64,000 bases of DNA. Origin: Pilaira anomala. Its lineage: Eukaryota; Mucoromycota; Mucoromycetes; Mucorales; Mucoraceae. The stretch's first letter is position 1. Each line of letters starts with the position of its first letter. A program made the position numbers and the translations under genes. The stretch is taken from the NCBI GenBank assembly GCA_025716855.1, contig JAIXMQ010000013.1, positions 124,001 to 188,000 of the forward strand. The letters are read 5' to 3'. Positions 1-11,883 of the stretch are shown here, in pieces. The notes under the pieces were generated by a model, which saw only the letters and a list, made by a program, of their open reading frames with translations, did no database searches and was not told the DNA's origin.

Positions 1-45
1 AAACCTTAAATCATAAACAATAAGAAATTAATTTCCTTATTCTAG

Positions 46-1303
46 TGCATACCCTTCCACAGGATCATTTTCTCGTACTGCCATTAAAGCTAGATCAGGT
101 GTCAAAACACCTATTGCCGGTATCTTTTCCGCATTGATTGTTTTATTAGCTTTGTATGCTTTGACACCAGCATTTTATTATATTCCTGATGCAGTCTTGG
201 CAGCGGTTGTTATTCATGCCGTGGCTGATTTAGTCTCTGGTCCAAGCTATATTAAGCGATTAGCTTCCGTAAGCTTGTGGGAACTTTTGATTTTCGTTGC
301 TACTGTTATTGTCACATTCTTTACAAATGTGGAATATGGTATCTATGCCTCTGTTGCTATGTCCATCGTGATTCTCTTATTCCGTATTGCTCGTCCTCGT
401 TTCTGGGGATTAGGTCGTATCCCACTTAATTCATCCTCTATTCATTCGGTCTCATATCAAGACGATGAAAAGAAGCAAGTCATCTCTAATTCAGAGCGTC
501 AAAATTACTTGTATGTTCATGAACAGCATCCTTCACTTGGTAAATTAGTTGAATCTTTACCAGACGGTGTGCTCATGTGTCGCGTGGACGAATCATTCAC
601 GTATCCAAACTCAAGTTTTATCTCTGATAAGATTATTTCTTACTGTAAATCCCGTACAAAGTCAGGTGGAAAAGTACTTTCAAAAGGAGATCGTCAATGG
701 AATGATGATGCAACACCTGCTGTGATTGCTGCTCGTCATACTTTACCCCGTCTTCATGCTCTCATTTTGGATTTTGCTAGTGTAAATAGACTTGATTCAA
801 GTGGTCTTCAGGCGATTGTTGATGCACAAAATGCTTTAAATAAGTATAGTGGTCATCATGTTGAATTTCATTTTGTTAATATCTTGCATCCTGCTATTCG
901 TCGTTGTTTAATTGTTGCTGAATTTGGTACACAACCAAGGCCTGGAGATACTAGAAAAGAAGTTTTACCGATTGTACCTGCTTCGCGTGATGGGCCTCAA
1001 CATGGAAATATCCAGTTACAGCATTCTGATACAGAAAATCAAATTAATGAATCTTCTGCTACTACTTCTTCGTCTTCTTCTTCAGATGAAGATGAAAAGC
1101 AAATTCGAACAGATTTCATTGAATATCAAGGCGGTATCTCACTTCCTAAAGATCGCTATCCTTTCTTTCATTGGAGTGCTGATGAAGCTGTTCGTTCTGC
1201 TGTTGATTCACTTCATATTCGTCAATTACTTGAAGAGTCTGGTGAGTTGGCTGAAGATGAAGCGATTGACTCTTCTGCTGGTAACGTACCAGCTTCCCAT
1301 TAG
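46..1303 (+). CDS. Sulfate permease (SulP/SLC26 family), 3' part
   Basis: Proton-coupled sulfate/anion transporter of the plasma membrane. Only the C-terminal part is present, because the gene enters the window from the left. A likely intron acceptor ends at position 45 (TAG), and the reading frame then opens with the SulP signature YPSTGSFSRTAIK. Several hydrophobic membrane segments follow. The cytoplasmic STAS domain comes next, with a hydrophobic strand ending in DSSGLQAIVDA (about 240-250 codons in), the usual anti-sigma-antagonist-like core. The tail is acidic and Ser-rich. The stop is TAG at 1301-1303. It is convergent with the RING-finger gene downstream. Family assignment is firm; the exact substrate (sulfate rather than another anion) is inferred from the fungal family. 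Confidence 0.92.
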
Positions 1304-1677
1304 GCCTTTTTATTCTTCTTTTGCACTCTCTCATTTAGATACCCTCCTTTTTTTCTCTGTACATTTTCCACTCACACACACTCTTTCTCTCCTTGTAATA
1401 TTTTTATATATCTTTCTCTCTCTCTTTTTTTTTTCTCTTTAAATAAATTTATAAATAAACTTATCCGCACTTTTTCTTTTTGTAACGAAACTATTCTCAG
1501 TAAAAGTTTCATGGATTCTCGCATAAATATTTAAATAATTACGAGATTATGTAAATGCCTTAAATTTTGTAAACAAAAAAAAAAAAAAAAAAAAAAAAAA
1601 AAACAATTTGATAATTACAATAGACATTTTTATTCAACTGAAAAAAAAAGAAACCCATTAAGAATGAAGATGAATTT
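1304..1677. other. Intergenic region between convergent genes
   Basis: This 3' flank lies between two convergent genes. It holds T-rich and CT-rich stretches and an uninterrupted A run at about 1576-1603. I see no gene. It presumably carries the 3' untranslated regions and polyadenylation signals of both neighbours. Confidence 0.6.
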
Positions 1678-4258
1678 TTATCTTCTTTCATGTCTTCTTC
1701 TCTCACTTCTTTCGCGACTCTTTTCCCTGGTTTTTGATTTATCAGCTCCTCGGTCAGATCTTTCACTTCGATCTCTGTCGCTTCGTTCACTTCTTTCACT
1801 TTTTTCACCTCTGTCACCTCTGTCACCTCTGTCACCTCTGTCACCTCTGTCACCTCTGTCACCTCTTTCACCTCTGTCACTTCTTTCACTTCTCTCGGCT
1901 CTATCACCTCGGTCAGATCTTTCACTTCTGTCAGATCTATCTCTGTCACTTCTATCTCTATTAGATCTATCTCTGTCACTTCTGTCGGATCGATCTCTTT
2001 CTGATCTATCACTTCGCTCAGTGCGGTCACCGCCTCTGTCAGACCTATCTGATCTTTCCCTATCAGATCTTTCAGTTCTATCAGATCTTTCAGTTCTATC
2101 CGATCGTTCAGCTCTATCAGATCGTTCAGCTCTATCAGATCGTTCACGACTTCTGTATCTAGATCTTGAAGAATGATGTCTGGAAGAATTATGATGAGAA
2201 GATCGACTTGATCTATGACGAGAAGAAGATCTATCATCCTTTGGTGATCTTGATCTCTTTCTTGAATGTTCACGATGTCTATCTTCAGAGCGTTTATCAT
2301 CAGTCGTGCGTTTTTCTTTTTCATCAGATCGTCTGTCATCATCCTCTCTTCTGTCATCACTTCTTCTTCTGTCATCGCTTCTTCTTCTATCGTCGTCATC
2401 ACTTCTTCTTCTATCGTCATCACCACTTCTCCTTTCATCGCCACGTCTTCTATTATCATCACGTTTTTCGCTACGACTACGATCACGAGGAGATCTTGAT
2501 CTAGAGTAAGCGCGATCTGAACGAGGACCTGTTGGAATCATATCTTCTTGTTTTTTATCTTCGTAACGTCTGGTAGTACCTTGATGATGATGAAATCCAC
2601 GTCCACCGCCACCACGTCCACGACCACCTCCTCCACGCATAAAACCACCTCTAAAATTATTATTAAATGCAAACATATCTTGAGGTGGTGGCATACCGGG
2701 AAATGGAGACATGTACATATCTTCGTTTGTATTGAATTGAGGCGGAGGGAAATTTGGGTTCATGAAGGCATTATTATCGTTATTGTTCCAATCACCTCCA
2801 CCAGGACCTCCGCCAGGACCTCCGCCAAAACCAGGGAATCTGTTGTTCATAAAGGGAGGTCTGGCCATGTTCATCCAGTTCATATCAGGTGTAGGAAACA
2901 TGTCGGGTGGCATCATCATGTTTTCGTTAAAGTTCATTGGGATTGGTTTTCTCATTGGCATTTTTCTGGTGTCATCTATATTATCTGATGGTTGAGGTGG
3001 TTTTATTGGCGCAGTAGTAGTGGAAGACTAGAAAGAGTATGCATTAAGATATTGAAATTCATGTAATAGATATAAACTTTACCTCTGATTCTTGCTTGGG
3101 TTCCTCAGTAGTATCCATGGGATCTTCATCGCCTGTATGAAGAGATTCGGTCTGTTGTTGCTGTTGTTCCTCTTTTTTCTTTTCTTCTTCTTGAATATAT
3201 GCTTCAATAGCTAATCGTAAGGTCTTGTTAGGAATGCTTTGATCGATAGAGATATTTTCAGCATGACATGAAGGACACGTATTTGATTTATCTAAACTTG
3301 TTGTAATACCTGATAAAAAAGAAGAATGAATATGTAACAGAAAAAAAAAAAGTTGTATTATCTTTAGCTGCCGTTTTCCTTCCTCTTTCCCTCTCTCTCT
3401 CCCTCTTTCTCCGTTTCTGCAGCACAATAATAATAATAATAATAAAAAATATCACATTTGAAAAAAAATAAAAAGATTGGCATCAAAAGTTCTCCCCCTT
3501 TTTTTCTCTCTATCGAATTCAGACGATGCTTTGTTCTGAATAAAATATATAAAAAAACGAAAAATATACAAACTAAAGATAATCGATTGTCTAAAAAAGC
3601 AATCATACGTACATTCTTTACAAAAGGATTTTCCACAACATGGTAAGAGAACTGCGTCCGTCATGAGCTTTTCACAGAGTGTACAAGATAATTCTTGTGG
3701 TTTTTGACCTTGTCCGTTCGATTCATTCTCTACCATTCTATTTATAAATAAAGTTGATTAGTTGTCTTGTTTAAAAAAGATCAAGAAAAAACACGCTTTT
3801 TTACCTGTGAGGTCGAGAGACAAATTGTCCTTTAGGTACATTGGGACAATAGTAAATCCAATGACCAGGTTGTCCACATTTAAAACACGTATAACCCGTA
3901 GGCGGTTTTTGAGTTTCAGGAGGAATATTCGATGGACTATTAGAGGCAGCGGCGGCGGCGGCAGCAGCAGCAGCAGCAGCGGCCGATCGTTGCATTTGCT
4001 GTTGTCTTCGGAACTGTTGCATCATCATCATTTGAAAGTGTTGATATTGTACAGGATTCATCATACCCATTTTCATCACGGGATCATACGTGTTATTCAT
4101 CATAGGTCGAAATGGTGCTTTACCTACATTGTTATTTCTATTCTTTGTTAGTATCATAGAAACAGAGAGAAAAAAGAAGAAATGAATTATATTTACTGTT
4201 GATCCTTGGATTCTGGCGTAAATTGATCAGGTCTTTCTTCTGTATTAGATTCATCCAT
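1678..4258 (-). CDS. RBBP6/Mpe1-like zinc-knuckle and RING protein with RS/RD-rich tail, no DWNN domain
   Basis: Exons on the minus strand: 4258-4197, 4137-3805, 3737-3613, 3309-3083, 3027-1678; joined length gives 698 aa in frame. RBBP6/Mpe1 proteins belong to the mRNA cleavage and polyadenylation factor and act as RING E3 ligases. Visible here are a CCHC zinc knuckle (CFKCGQPGHWIYYC, about residues 112-125), a C4C4-type RING assembled across an intron (CTLCEKLMTDAVLLPCCG, then CKEC and CPSCH, residues about 148-190), a Gly/Met/Pro-rich segment, and a long Arg/Ser/Asp tail with DRG and RSDR repeats. The N-terminal DWNN ubiquitin-like domain normally found ahead of the knuckle is absent. The first ATG, at 4258, is only about 190 bp from the divergent VPS4 start, which leaves little room for it. 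A poly-Ala run precedes the knuckle. Family is firm; the start is fairly sure. Confidence 0.85.
1806..1880. repeat. 9-bp tandem repeat inside the RING-protein tail
   Basis: About eight copies of the unit TCACCTCTG, some imperfect, encode repeating Asp-Arg-Gly on the minus strand. The unit is a multiple of three, so copy-number change keeps the frame. Confidence 0.9.
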
Positions 4259-4448
4259 TATTTTTAAAACAAGTATTTAATAAAGAAAAGAGAAAATAAA
4301 AATAAATAAAAAGGAAAACTGTTTACCTTTATTCATGACGTATTTTTTAAAAGTCACACAGAACAAAAGAGATGTAATGCGGTTTGCCAAGAGTTTTTCT
4401 CTCTTTTTTTTTTTTTCTTTTTAAAAATAATAATAATAATATAAAATA

Positions 4449-5963
4449 ATGTCTAATTCTGATTTTCTAGCAGTAAGTTGAAAGTAGTAAAAAGTATTTT
4501 TGACAAATAATTAAAAAGTAAAAAGTAGAAAGCGATTGAAATTGTAAAGAAAGCAACTGAAGAAGACCATCGAGGAAACTATAAAGAAGCATATACACTA
4601 TATCAAAATGCACTCGAATACTTTATGACAGCAATTAAATGTAAGTATTTATATTTTTTAAAAGAGAAGAAAAATGTTATCAGAAGTATTCATATCTCTT
4701 TTTTTATTTATAGACGAAAAGAACGATCGTTTAAAGGATCCTATCCGTAAACGATTTGTAGAGTATTTGGATAGAGCGGAAATGTTGAAAGATTTCCTGG
4801 ACAAACAAGAAAAGAAACAAAGAGAGCCAATAGGTGCAAATGGTGTATCTAAAAAGTAAGTCAACAAAGAAGATGCATTTATAGTTTTCTTTTACTAATC
4901 TGTTTAGGTTAGAAAAAAGACAAGTAATGGATCGAATAATGATGATGATGATCCAGATATGAAAAAGATAAGAGCAAGTTTAACTGGAGCTATCTTAACA
5001 GAAAAACCAAATGTACGATGGGATGATGTAGCAGGGTTAGAAGGAGCTAAAGAGGCATTAAAGGAAGCAGTGATTTTACCCATCAAGTTTCCACATTTAT
5101 TTACAGGACAACGTAAACCATGGAGAGGTATTTTACTTTATGGACCTCCAGGTACTGGTAAATCTTATCTTGCAAAAGCAGTAGCAACCGAAGCCAATTC
5201 AACCTTTTTCAGTGTTTCATCTTCTGATTTGGTTTCCAAATGGTTGGGAGAGAGTGAAAGATTAGTAAAGCAATTGTTTCAAATGGCAAGAGAGAATAAA
5301 CCATCGATTGTATTTATTGATGAAGTAGATTCATTATGTGGTACTCGCGGAGAAGGTGAATCTGAAGCATCTCGTCGTATCAAGACAGAATTCTTGGTAC
5401 AAATGAATGGTGTAGGTAATGATATGGATGGTGTTTTAGTACTTGGAGCAACCAATATTCCATGGCAATTAGATTCTGCAATTAGAAGAAGATTTGAAAA
5501 ACGTATTTATATTCCACTTCCTGAATTACATGCAAGAGCGACAATATTTGCATTAAATGTGGGGTCTACGCCTTGTACATTATCTCAAGCGGATTATAGA
5601 AAACTTGCAGAAATGACAGAAGGATATTCTGGATCGGATATTGCAGTAATTGTAAGAGATGCTTTAATGCAACCTATTCGTAAGGTACAGATGGCAACAC
5701 ATTTTAAATGGGTAGAAGCGCCTTTAAGGCAAGATCCAACAAAGAGAGGTCGCTTTTTGACACCTTGTTCACCAGGTGACCCTGACGCAATAGAAATGAC
5801 ATGGATTGATATTGAACCGGATCAATTGTTGGAACCTGAATTAACCGTACATGACTTTATAAAAGCAGTGAAGACATCTAGACCAACTGTAAATCAAGCT
5901 GATATTAAACAACAAGTTGAATTCACGAATGATTTCGGTAAAGATAAATTCATTAAAAAATGA
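4449..5963 (+). CDS. VPS4: Vps4 AAA ATPase
   Basis: Disassembles ESCRT-III at endosomes and other membranes. Exons: 4449-4472, 4529-4640, 4714-4855, 4913-5963; 442 aa in frame. The N-terminal MIT domain (about residues 1-75) starts [14 protein letters not shown] and includes [13 protein letters not shown]. It is followed by a short Asn/Asp-rich linker. The AAA domain has Walker A GPPGTGKS, Walker B FIDEVDSL, the conserved ATNIPWQLD, and the arginine-finger region [13 protein letters not shown]. The C-terminal Vps4 helix ends [21 protein letters not shown]. The last acceptor is the second of two overlapping AGs at 4911-4912; the first would create a stop. The first exon is only 24 nt. Divergent to the RING gene across about 190 bp. 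Confidence 0.97.
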
Positions 5964-6142
5964 GAAATGCTTTTACTAATTTATCATTTATTATAGGTCA
6001 AGAAGGGTAAATTTATTTTTTATTTTTGCTCCTTTTACAAGACAACAAATATTTATGTTTCCAAGGAGATAAAAGGGAGCTCAAACTTTTTTTTATATAA
6101 ATAAATAACTTTTTTCTTTTTCTTCTCTTTCTTGTTCATTCC

Positions 6143-8070
6143 ATGTCAATGAGGTTCCTTATTCTTTTTCAGTTATTCACTTTTTTGATATATTTGAAGC
6201 CTTCTTTATGTATCAGACAACCACAACAACCACAACGTAAATAATTTGATAAACATACATCCTTTTTTTTTTTAAATATATCTTTTAATAAAAATCCATT
6301 GATTTGTTAGATGCCTCAGACGCCCCGCTTTCGTTTCATAACATGCCTTTAGTTCCACTATGGAAAAAGAATACATGGATGACGCTATTCGTATATATCA
6401 ATTCAAATCATTCATTTTCAGACTATAAAGCAAAGCCAGATTGGCAATTTCAGTTACAAAATAATGATAGGCGTATATTAACGAAAACAATGCTTGAAAT
6501 TACTGTAAATGTTTATATATTTTTTGACATGAAGCTTTGATATACTCATTCATAACATATGCCTGTAGCATCATAGCGCTGCTCTCTATGCTCACATCTT
6601 TCTAGCAAAAGATTCATTTCCAATTGATCCGGCAAATACTTCATTTTCAATTGATTCCATAGTTTATGTTTGTCACGGTAATAAAACATATAGATCATCC
6701 TTTGTGTATTTACTAATCAAACAAATAAAGGACTTACAAAATTCTATCAAAACAAACCTTATTGGCATAACACAATCACAGTAAGCCTAGTGCATCATCC
6801 AAAAGAGTATATTAATAGAGATACACTACATCCAGTTACATTAAAATGTATGAGAGTATATATTAATATCTTGTTCTAAACTGCATTTTTTTCTTTATTA
6901 ATCAAGTTTTTAATATTATCGTAGACTTTTTAAATAATCAAGGACATCAACGCGTAGGGTTTTATAGACCAATTGTATTTCCTAACGATTTTTGGTTAAT
7001 TCAAAAAGATGCTTTTCCTATTAATCATACAACCGGGTAAAAACTCATAAAGAAAAAGAAAAAAGAAAAACAAACGTATTTATCCCTTTTTTTTTTAGAC
7101 TGTTACCGTTAACTATTCAACTTGAAACGATCAACTTGTGGAAATTCAATGTTTATGCTGTACTAGCAGATGAAAAAAGAAGGACACCAATTGATGAGAC
7201 AAAACGCATCATGTTGAGCATGAACCCCTCTTATATGCTAAGTTTTACATTAATTACTAGTTTATTACATTGTTTATTTGAATTTCTCGCAGTTAAAAAT
7301 GGTACTAGATTACTTTTTGAGTGCATTAAATATAGACTAATTTTTTTTTCAATTAGATGTCTCCTTTTGGATTAATAAAAGTAACGGTATTGGCATCTCT
7401 ACCTATAGTATCATTATGAATATAATGATTCAATTTATTTCATTTGACTCGAAAAGTACAGTAACAGGGACAATGCAATTGGTTCGGATTTGTATAGAAG
7501 TTTGGAAACTATATCGATTATTTGGATACAAATACTGCTGGATTTTGATACAACATCAAAAGACTAGATTTGTGATAAGAATGATACCTATACAACACCC
7601 GGATTTAATTAAAAGAGGCGAAGAGATAACGAAACGTTTGGACTCTATTGCACTACAGTACATTATTTGGTTAGCTGCACCGTTACTCTTTTTGTTTGGC
7701 TCTTCCTTTATAGCAACATTTGGATACTTTTTTATGATCTTACCGCAGTTATATATTAATTATCAAATGGGTAGAGTGAATCATATCTCTGTCAATACAA
7801 TGATTTACAAGTCTTTGACGATCGCAATAGGTAAGTGAGAAAAAAAAAACACCAAGCAATATTTTAATAAACAAACATATAAACAATAAACAAAACATAG
7901 ATGGCTTCTTTGCACTAGCCATAGGTATACCAATGGTGCATCAAATATCATCTATTAGAAGCAACATAATATTCTTAGTCTATGTTTTACAAAAATACAT
8001 GAATAATTGGTGGATTATGCCCAAAAAGAAGAGTCATAACAATAGTAGTGTTAGTATAAAATCGTTATAA
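6143..8070 (+). CDS. CLPTM1-family multipass membrane protein
   Basis: Exons: 6143-6236, 6311-6504, 6569-6677, 6731-6847, 6907-7036, 7099-7301, 7357-7830, 7901-8070; 496 aa in frame. The N-terminus (MSMRFLILFQLFTFLIYL) looks like a signal peptide. Next comes a lumenal domain with family landmarks: MPLVPLWKKNTW, HSAALYAHIF, KPYWHNTITVSLV and VFPNDFWLI. The membrane region has several hydrophobic helices and typical motifs such as FLAVKNDVSFW, LRICIEVWK-type sequence, PQLYINYQMGRVNHI and IDGFFALAIGIPMVHQI. CLPTM1 relatives act at the ER and cell surface (lipid scrambling and receptor trafficking in animals); the fungal role is not established. Its stop lies 10 bp from the stop of the convergent ICE2-like gene, so the transcripts must overlap. 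Confidence 0.9.
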
Positions 8071-8080
8071 ATAAATTTTT

Positions 8081-11048
8081 TTATTTGTTGGGTTGGAAAG
8101 TCCAAGGAATTTGATTTTCAATAGCTGACCATGCAGGTATAAAAGATTTATCTGATTTAGATAATATCGGGAGCTTTTTCTTGCTCAATAAGTCCAAATC
8201 ACTTAAAGTATCTGTTCCTTGGAATATTAAAAAGTTATGATCGTCTTTCTTGTGTTGTAATAAATAGTGTCCTGGTTCCAGTAGATTTCTTATATAGAAA
8301 GATTTTATTTTTAGAAAGTTGCATTAAAAAACAAACAAATGGACTTACTTGTGTAACTTGGAAAATATATGACGAAGTAATTCACTTTCTAACATAGGTC
8401 GCCACTGTCCTCCCATAATATCTACCATTTCTTTTCTGTCTACACGCACCAGTTTGTTGTTCACTACATCAATACGTCCTTCAAGCACAGTAGCGTGACC
8501 AGCAATATAAGATCGAATCCAGTTGACTGCTCTTTCATTTGCTGGCGTGATTTCTTCTCTTCCTTCACTAATTTGATAGTCTAATTTACTGGTTAAATAC
8601 ACCCTTCGATCTTTTGATCCAGGTTTTTTCGTTCCCTGTTGTATTAAATTAGATACAACTTCATCCATTTCTTTTTTTTTTTTAAAAAAACTTACAGTCT
8701 CGACAAGTTCACCATCGATTTGATGTCGAATTAAGATATTCATTTCACCGAATTTCCACATATTATATTGTAAGTTTTCCTCTTGATTGCTCTCAGTATT
8801 CTCAGTTTCTTTAGTGATAGATACAATGTCGTGTCTATTCGGCCAATCCAAACATAAACTTTTAAATGCTATATCATAGATTAATTTGTTTCGTTCGCGA
8901 GCTGTCATTTCTTCTCTTGGTAAAGGTCGATCAAACATTAATATATTCTCTATGCATGCAAAGTTATCAGCTTAATGATAGTTAATATACACTTGAATAA
9001 ACTTACTGCCATCTTTTTCTATTACCCTAATTGGTACACAAATATCCAAAGAGACATCATTGACAAGTTCAACGAGGGAAACCAAACATTCAGAGGAGAT
9101 GACAATGTCCACTTCATTAGTTTGTGTCAGTTGAGTTATGTTTTCGTCTACACTGACAGTAGGTGGAAGTTTCTTTTTATAGTAGTTGTCTATTTCTTCC
9201 TCTTCTTCGTTAATAGTCTCGTTTGGTGGTGTTACAATGTACTTCTTGAAGAGGTCTAGACGACGTGGCGTTTCCATTACAGATACTTTACAAGTGGCGA
9301 TTTTTCCCTGTATACACAAAGAATAAATTAATCCTCTTGTTATCTATTTTATTTTTGTTTTTCAACTTTACGGTTTGTAATAAACTGCCTTTGAATGATA
9401 AAACAGAGGACTCAGCTGAAGAGTCTGGAATAGACATATGTAAAAGGTTAAAGTATTTATAAAATTGCTATACGAGGAAAAGTTAGATACGCACTTGATT
9501 TTTTTTTTTTTGTACTTACAGGGTATTGTGATAATCTAGCTTGTTCAATTTTACAATATTCTTGTACCATTTTTTCAATTTTTTCATCCAAGATATTAAG
9601 AACATCTGATTCCAATACTTTTTTCTTTTGTTCATTCACATAATTATTTTGTTCTTGTTTTATATCGATACACATACGTTTATACATTTCCATGTCGTTT
9701 TCAGATATAGAACTGGATCCCTATGTATGTGTATACATGGAATAAAAGGTTAAACAAATAGCATCTTTAAAGAAAAAGTTATCACTTACAGATTTTAGAC
9801 TTTCAGACACACGAATGAATCTCAAGTGTTGTTCTTCGGTGAATTTAGATTGGGTTAAAGGCGGAGAAGAAGCATCGAAACCAGCAGCCATGGCGGCAAT
9901 CTCTAAGTCAGAAGGCTCTTGTGCAGCTGCTTGAGATCGGTTGAAATTTAACATGCCTGTCAAAACAGTATCAAAGACAGTTGGAGCAGATATTTTAGGT
10001 TTCTTACGTGCTGGAGGTTCTACCATTTGTGGAGTTAAGTCAGATGTGATGGCTAATGGGATATCTGCAGGCTGAAAAGGTTCTGTCAATTTTAAGGCAA
10101 CATTTTCTTTGGAACCTGTAACCTCATCAGGTTTTTGATCTATTTCCATAGGCTCTGTTTTGACATCTTCCTTCGTATTCAATTGAGCTTTATCTTCTTC
10201 TTGAATATTGTCTGGAGATGATTGACTTAATTTAAGTAATCGCTTTCGAAGTTTCTCCTCTATATTTTGAATAGCCTTAGTGATCTCTGGATCTATCCCT
10301 GCTGTCTTGGGTTTTATGCATGCGTTGTAAACCGCTTCTGTGAAGGATATATTTGCCTCTACAAGTTTCTTGTTGCGTTCCTCTTGCTCCTCATGTGTTA
10401 AGTTCGGGTTATATGAGTTCAATTCACGGTAGAGAGACTTTACAGGCTTCTGAGATATGGCTGTTTCCGTTGAGTTTGGTTCGCTTTTTGCTTTTGCTTC
10501 CTCTGCTGGTTCTTCTTGTTGCTCACTTTCTTCCGGTTCATTGTCATCGTTGTCGTTGTCAGAATCATTTGTATCTGAATCATTTGTATCTGAATCATTT
10601 GTACCGGAACCACTTGTACCTGAGTCAGAAGGAGGATTAACAAGTCCGTCAGAACCATTCAGCCCTTCTATATCGACAAATTCTTCAACTTCTTCTTGAC
10701 TTGAGCCTTCATCGATCAACACTTCGTCAGGTCCTATAAATGGTTCACCCATGTTTTCAGAAAGTTCTTGATCTGCGTACGTGAGAGAAACTGCTTGAGT
10801 TTCATCGTCTAAAACTTCAGGTGGTGGTGAAAGTAATGCTCTTCTTTCCAATTCTTCCAAGGTCTCTAACATGTAAAGTACAATCGTAAAAAAAGAGAGG
10901 GTTCTGTTTATTTATCCGGGATTTTTTTTTTATAAGTCAAGAAATAAAACTACGTTTACGTTTTATTTGTAGATAACAAACTTAACAAAAAAAAACTTAT
11001 TCAAGAAACATTCATTTATTCTGTTATCTATATACCTGAAAAAGCCAT
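8081..11048 (-). CDS. ICE2/NARG2-like protein (little elongation complex subunit 2)
   Basis: Exons: 11048-11036, 10865-9790, 9720-9520, 9467-9372, 9307-9007, 8949-8696, 8635-8349, 8288-8081; 811 aa in frame. In animals ICE2 is a subunit of the little elongation complex, which drives snRNA transcription by RNA polymerase II. The C-terminal 250 residues carry the NARG2_C pattern: FGEMNILIRHQIDGEL, VYLTSKLDYQ, a GHYLLQHKKDDHNFLIF block, then FIPAWSAIENQIPWTFQPNK at the end, which resembles the animal IPW-type ending. The N-terminal half is acidic and low-complexity, with repeated Asp-Ser/Asn-Asp codons near 10560-10620. The first coding exon is only 13 nt (MAFS), spliced to codon 5; a start at MLETL (10872) is the alternative. 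Homology is by memory of the family pattern. Confidence 0.75.
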
Positions 11049-11463
11049 TGCATTGTATCCGTTTCTTTTAATAAATGATAACACCTTTTTTTGTAAATTA
11101 TTTTAGCGAAAATATCAACAACTATACTTTTTGAGATGTTCTATTCTTCTGGAAGGGAGGTGGGGAGGTAACTACTCTTAAGATTACCTTCTCTGTTTAT
11201 CCATCATGGTATCAGTGCTCTTTTCATAATTTTTTGATTGTTCGATAACAATCTTCAAAAAAATCTCTCAGCAAAAAAAGAAATCTATTTGTCAATCTTA
11301 TATGTAAGCCAATCCAAAATAGGCCCAGAAGTCTCAGTTACAGCTAAACCTAGTATACATATATAGCTCTGCCTCAATTTTGCAGTACAAAATATCTCAT
11401 TCTGATACAAATTCAGTTGAAGAAGTAAATCTATTAAGAAATATAAGCAATAATGTCTCCTAG
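11049..11463. other. Intergenic region upstream of the ICE2-like gene
   Basis: AT-rich 5' flank of the ICE2-like gene. I see no gene, RNA or repeat with support. It merges into the relic that starts near 11464. Confidence 0.5.
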
Positions 11464-11883
11464 GTAGAAATTACTTATATACCACCTTCTAATATTGCAA
11501 CAACTGAAACGCTTCTAAAAGCAATCGTAGCAAAAGGACAATCCCGTCTAAAAGCTCTCATCATCGAGAACTCTATTCTGAATTCGTATACTTCGCCAAA
11601 TAATACAATCACGTTGCCTCAACGTATTAAGTGTATAACATTCTTCAACTGTGTAATATATCTTAAATCGTTTGCTTCATTTTCAGACGAATTTGAGAAC
11701 CTAGATTATCTATAGTTTGAGAAGTGCAAGTTCGGAGGAGGATATTCTAATATTAACTGTATTTATACGCCTAATACTACCTTAGGAACAGCGTGTTTCT
11801 CTAGCTTTTTAAAAATACATGTATCACCAAAATCTGCAAAATGTAGCTATTATTTAATGAGCATCTATATATCGAGAAACTAA
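11464..11883 (+). pseudogene. Relic of an LRR/F-box-like hypothetical protein
   Basis: One frame is open for about 140 codons apart from a single in-frame TAG at 11713-11715. The frame begins just after a possible intron acceptor (TCCTAG at 11458-11463) and ends at TAA 11881-11883. The encoded text has leucine-rich-repeat rhythm, for example LKALIIENS, IKCITFFNCV and FEKCKFGG, in the style of F-box/LRR proteins that are numerous in Mucorales. No start codon and no further exons are evident. The most economical reading is a decayed fragment of a dispersed gene family. The family name is a guess from composition. Confidence 0.45.

Noticed and set aside
1560..2504. Several overlapping open frames on both strands opposite the Arg/Ser/Asp tail
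   Set aside because: They are shadows of a low-complexity repeat in the RING-protein gene and encode only simple-sequence Leu/Ser or Glu/Val repeats.
4262..4340. An upstream ATG AAT AAA G|GTAAAC as a first exon of the RING gene
   Set aside because: No AG acceptor lies near the downstream ATG at 4258, so the two cannot be spliced in a sensible way.
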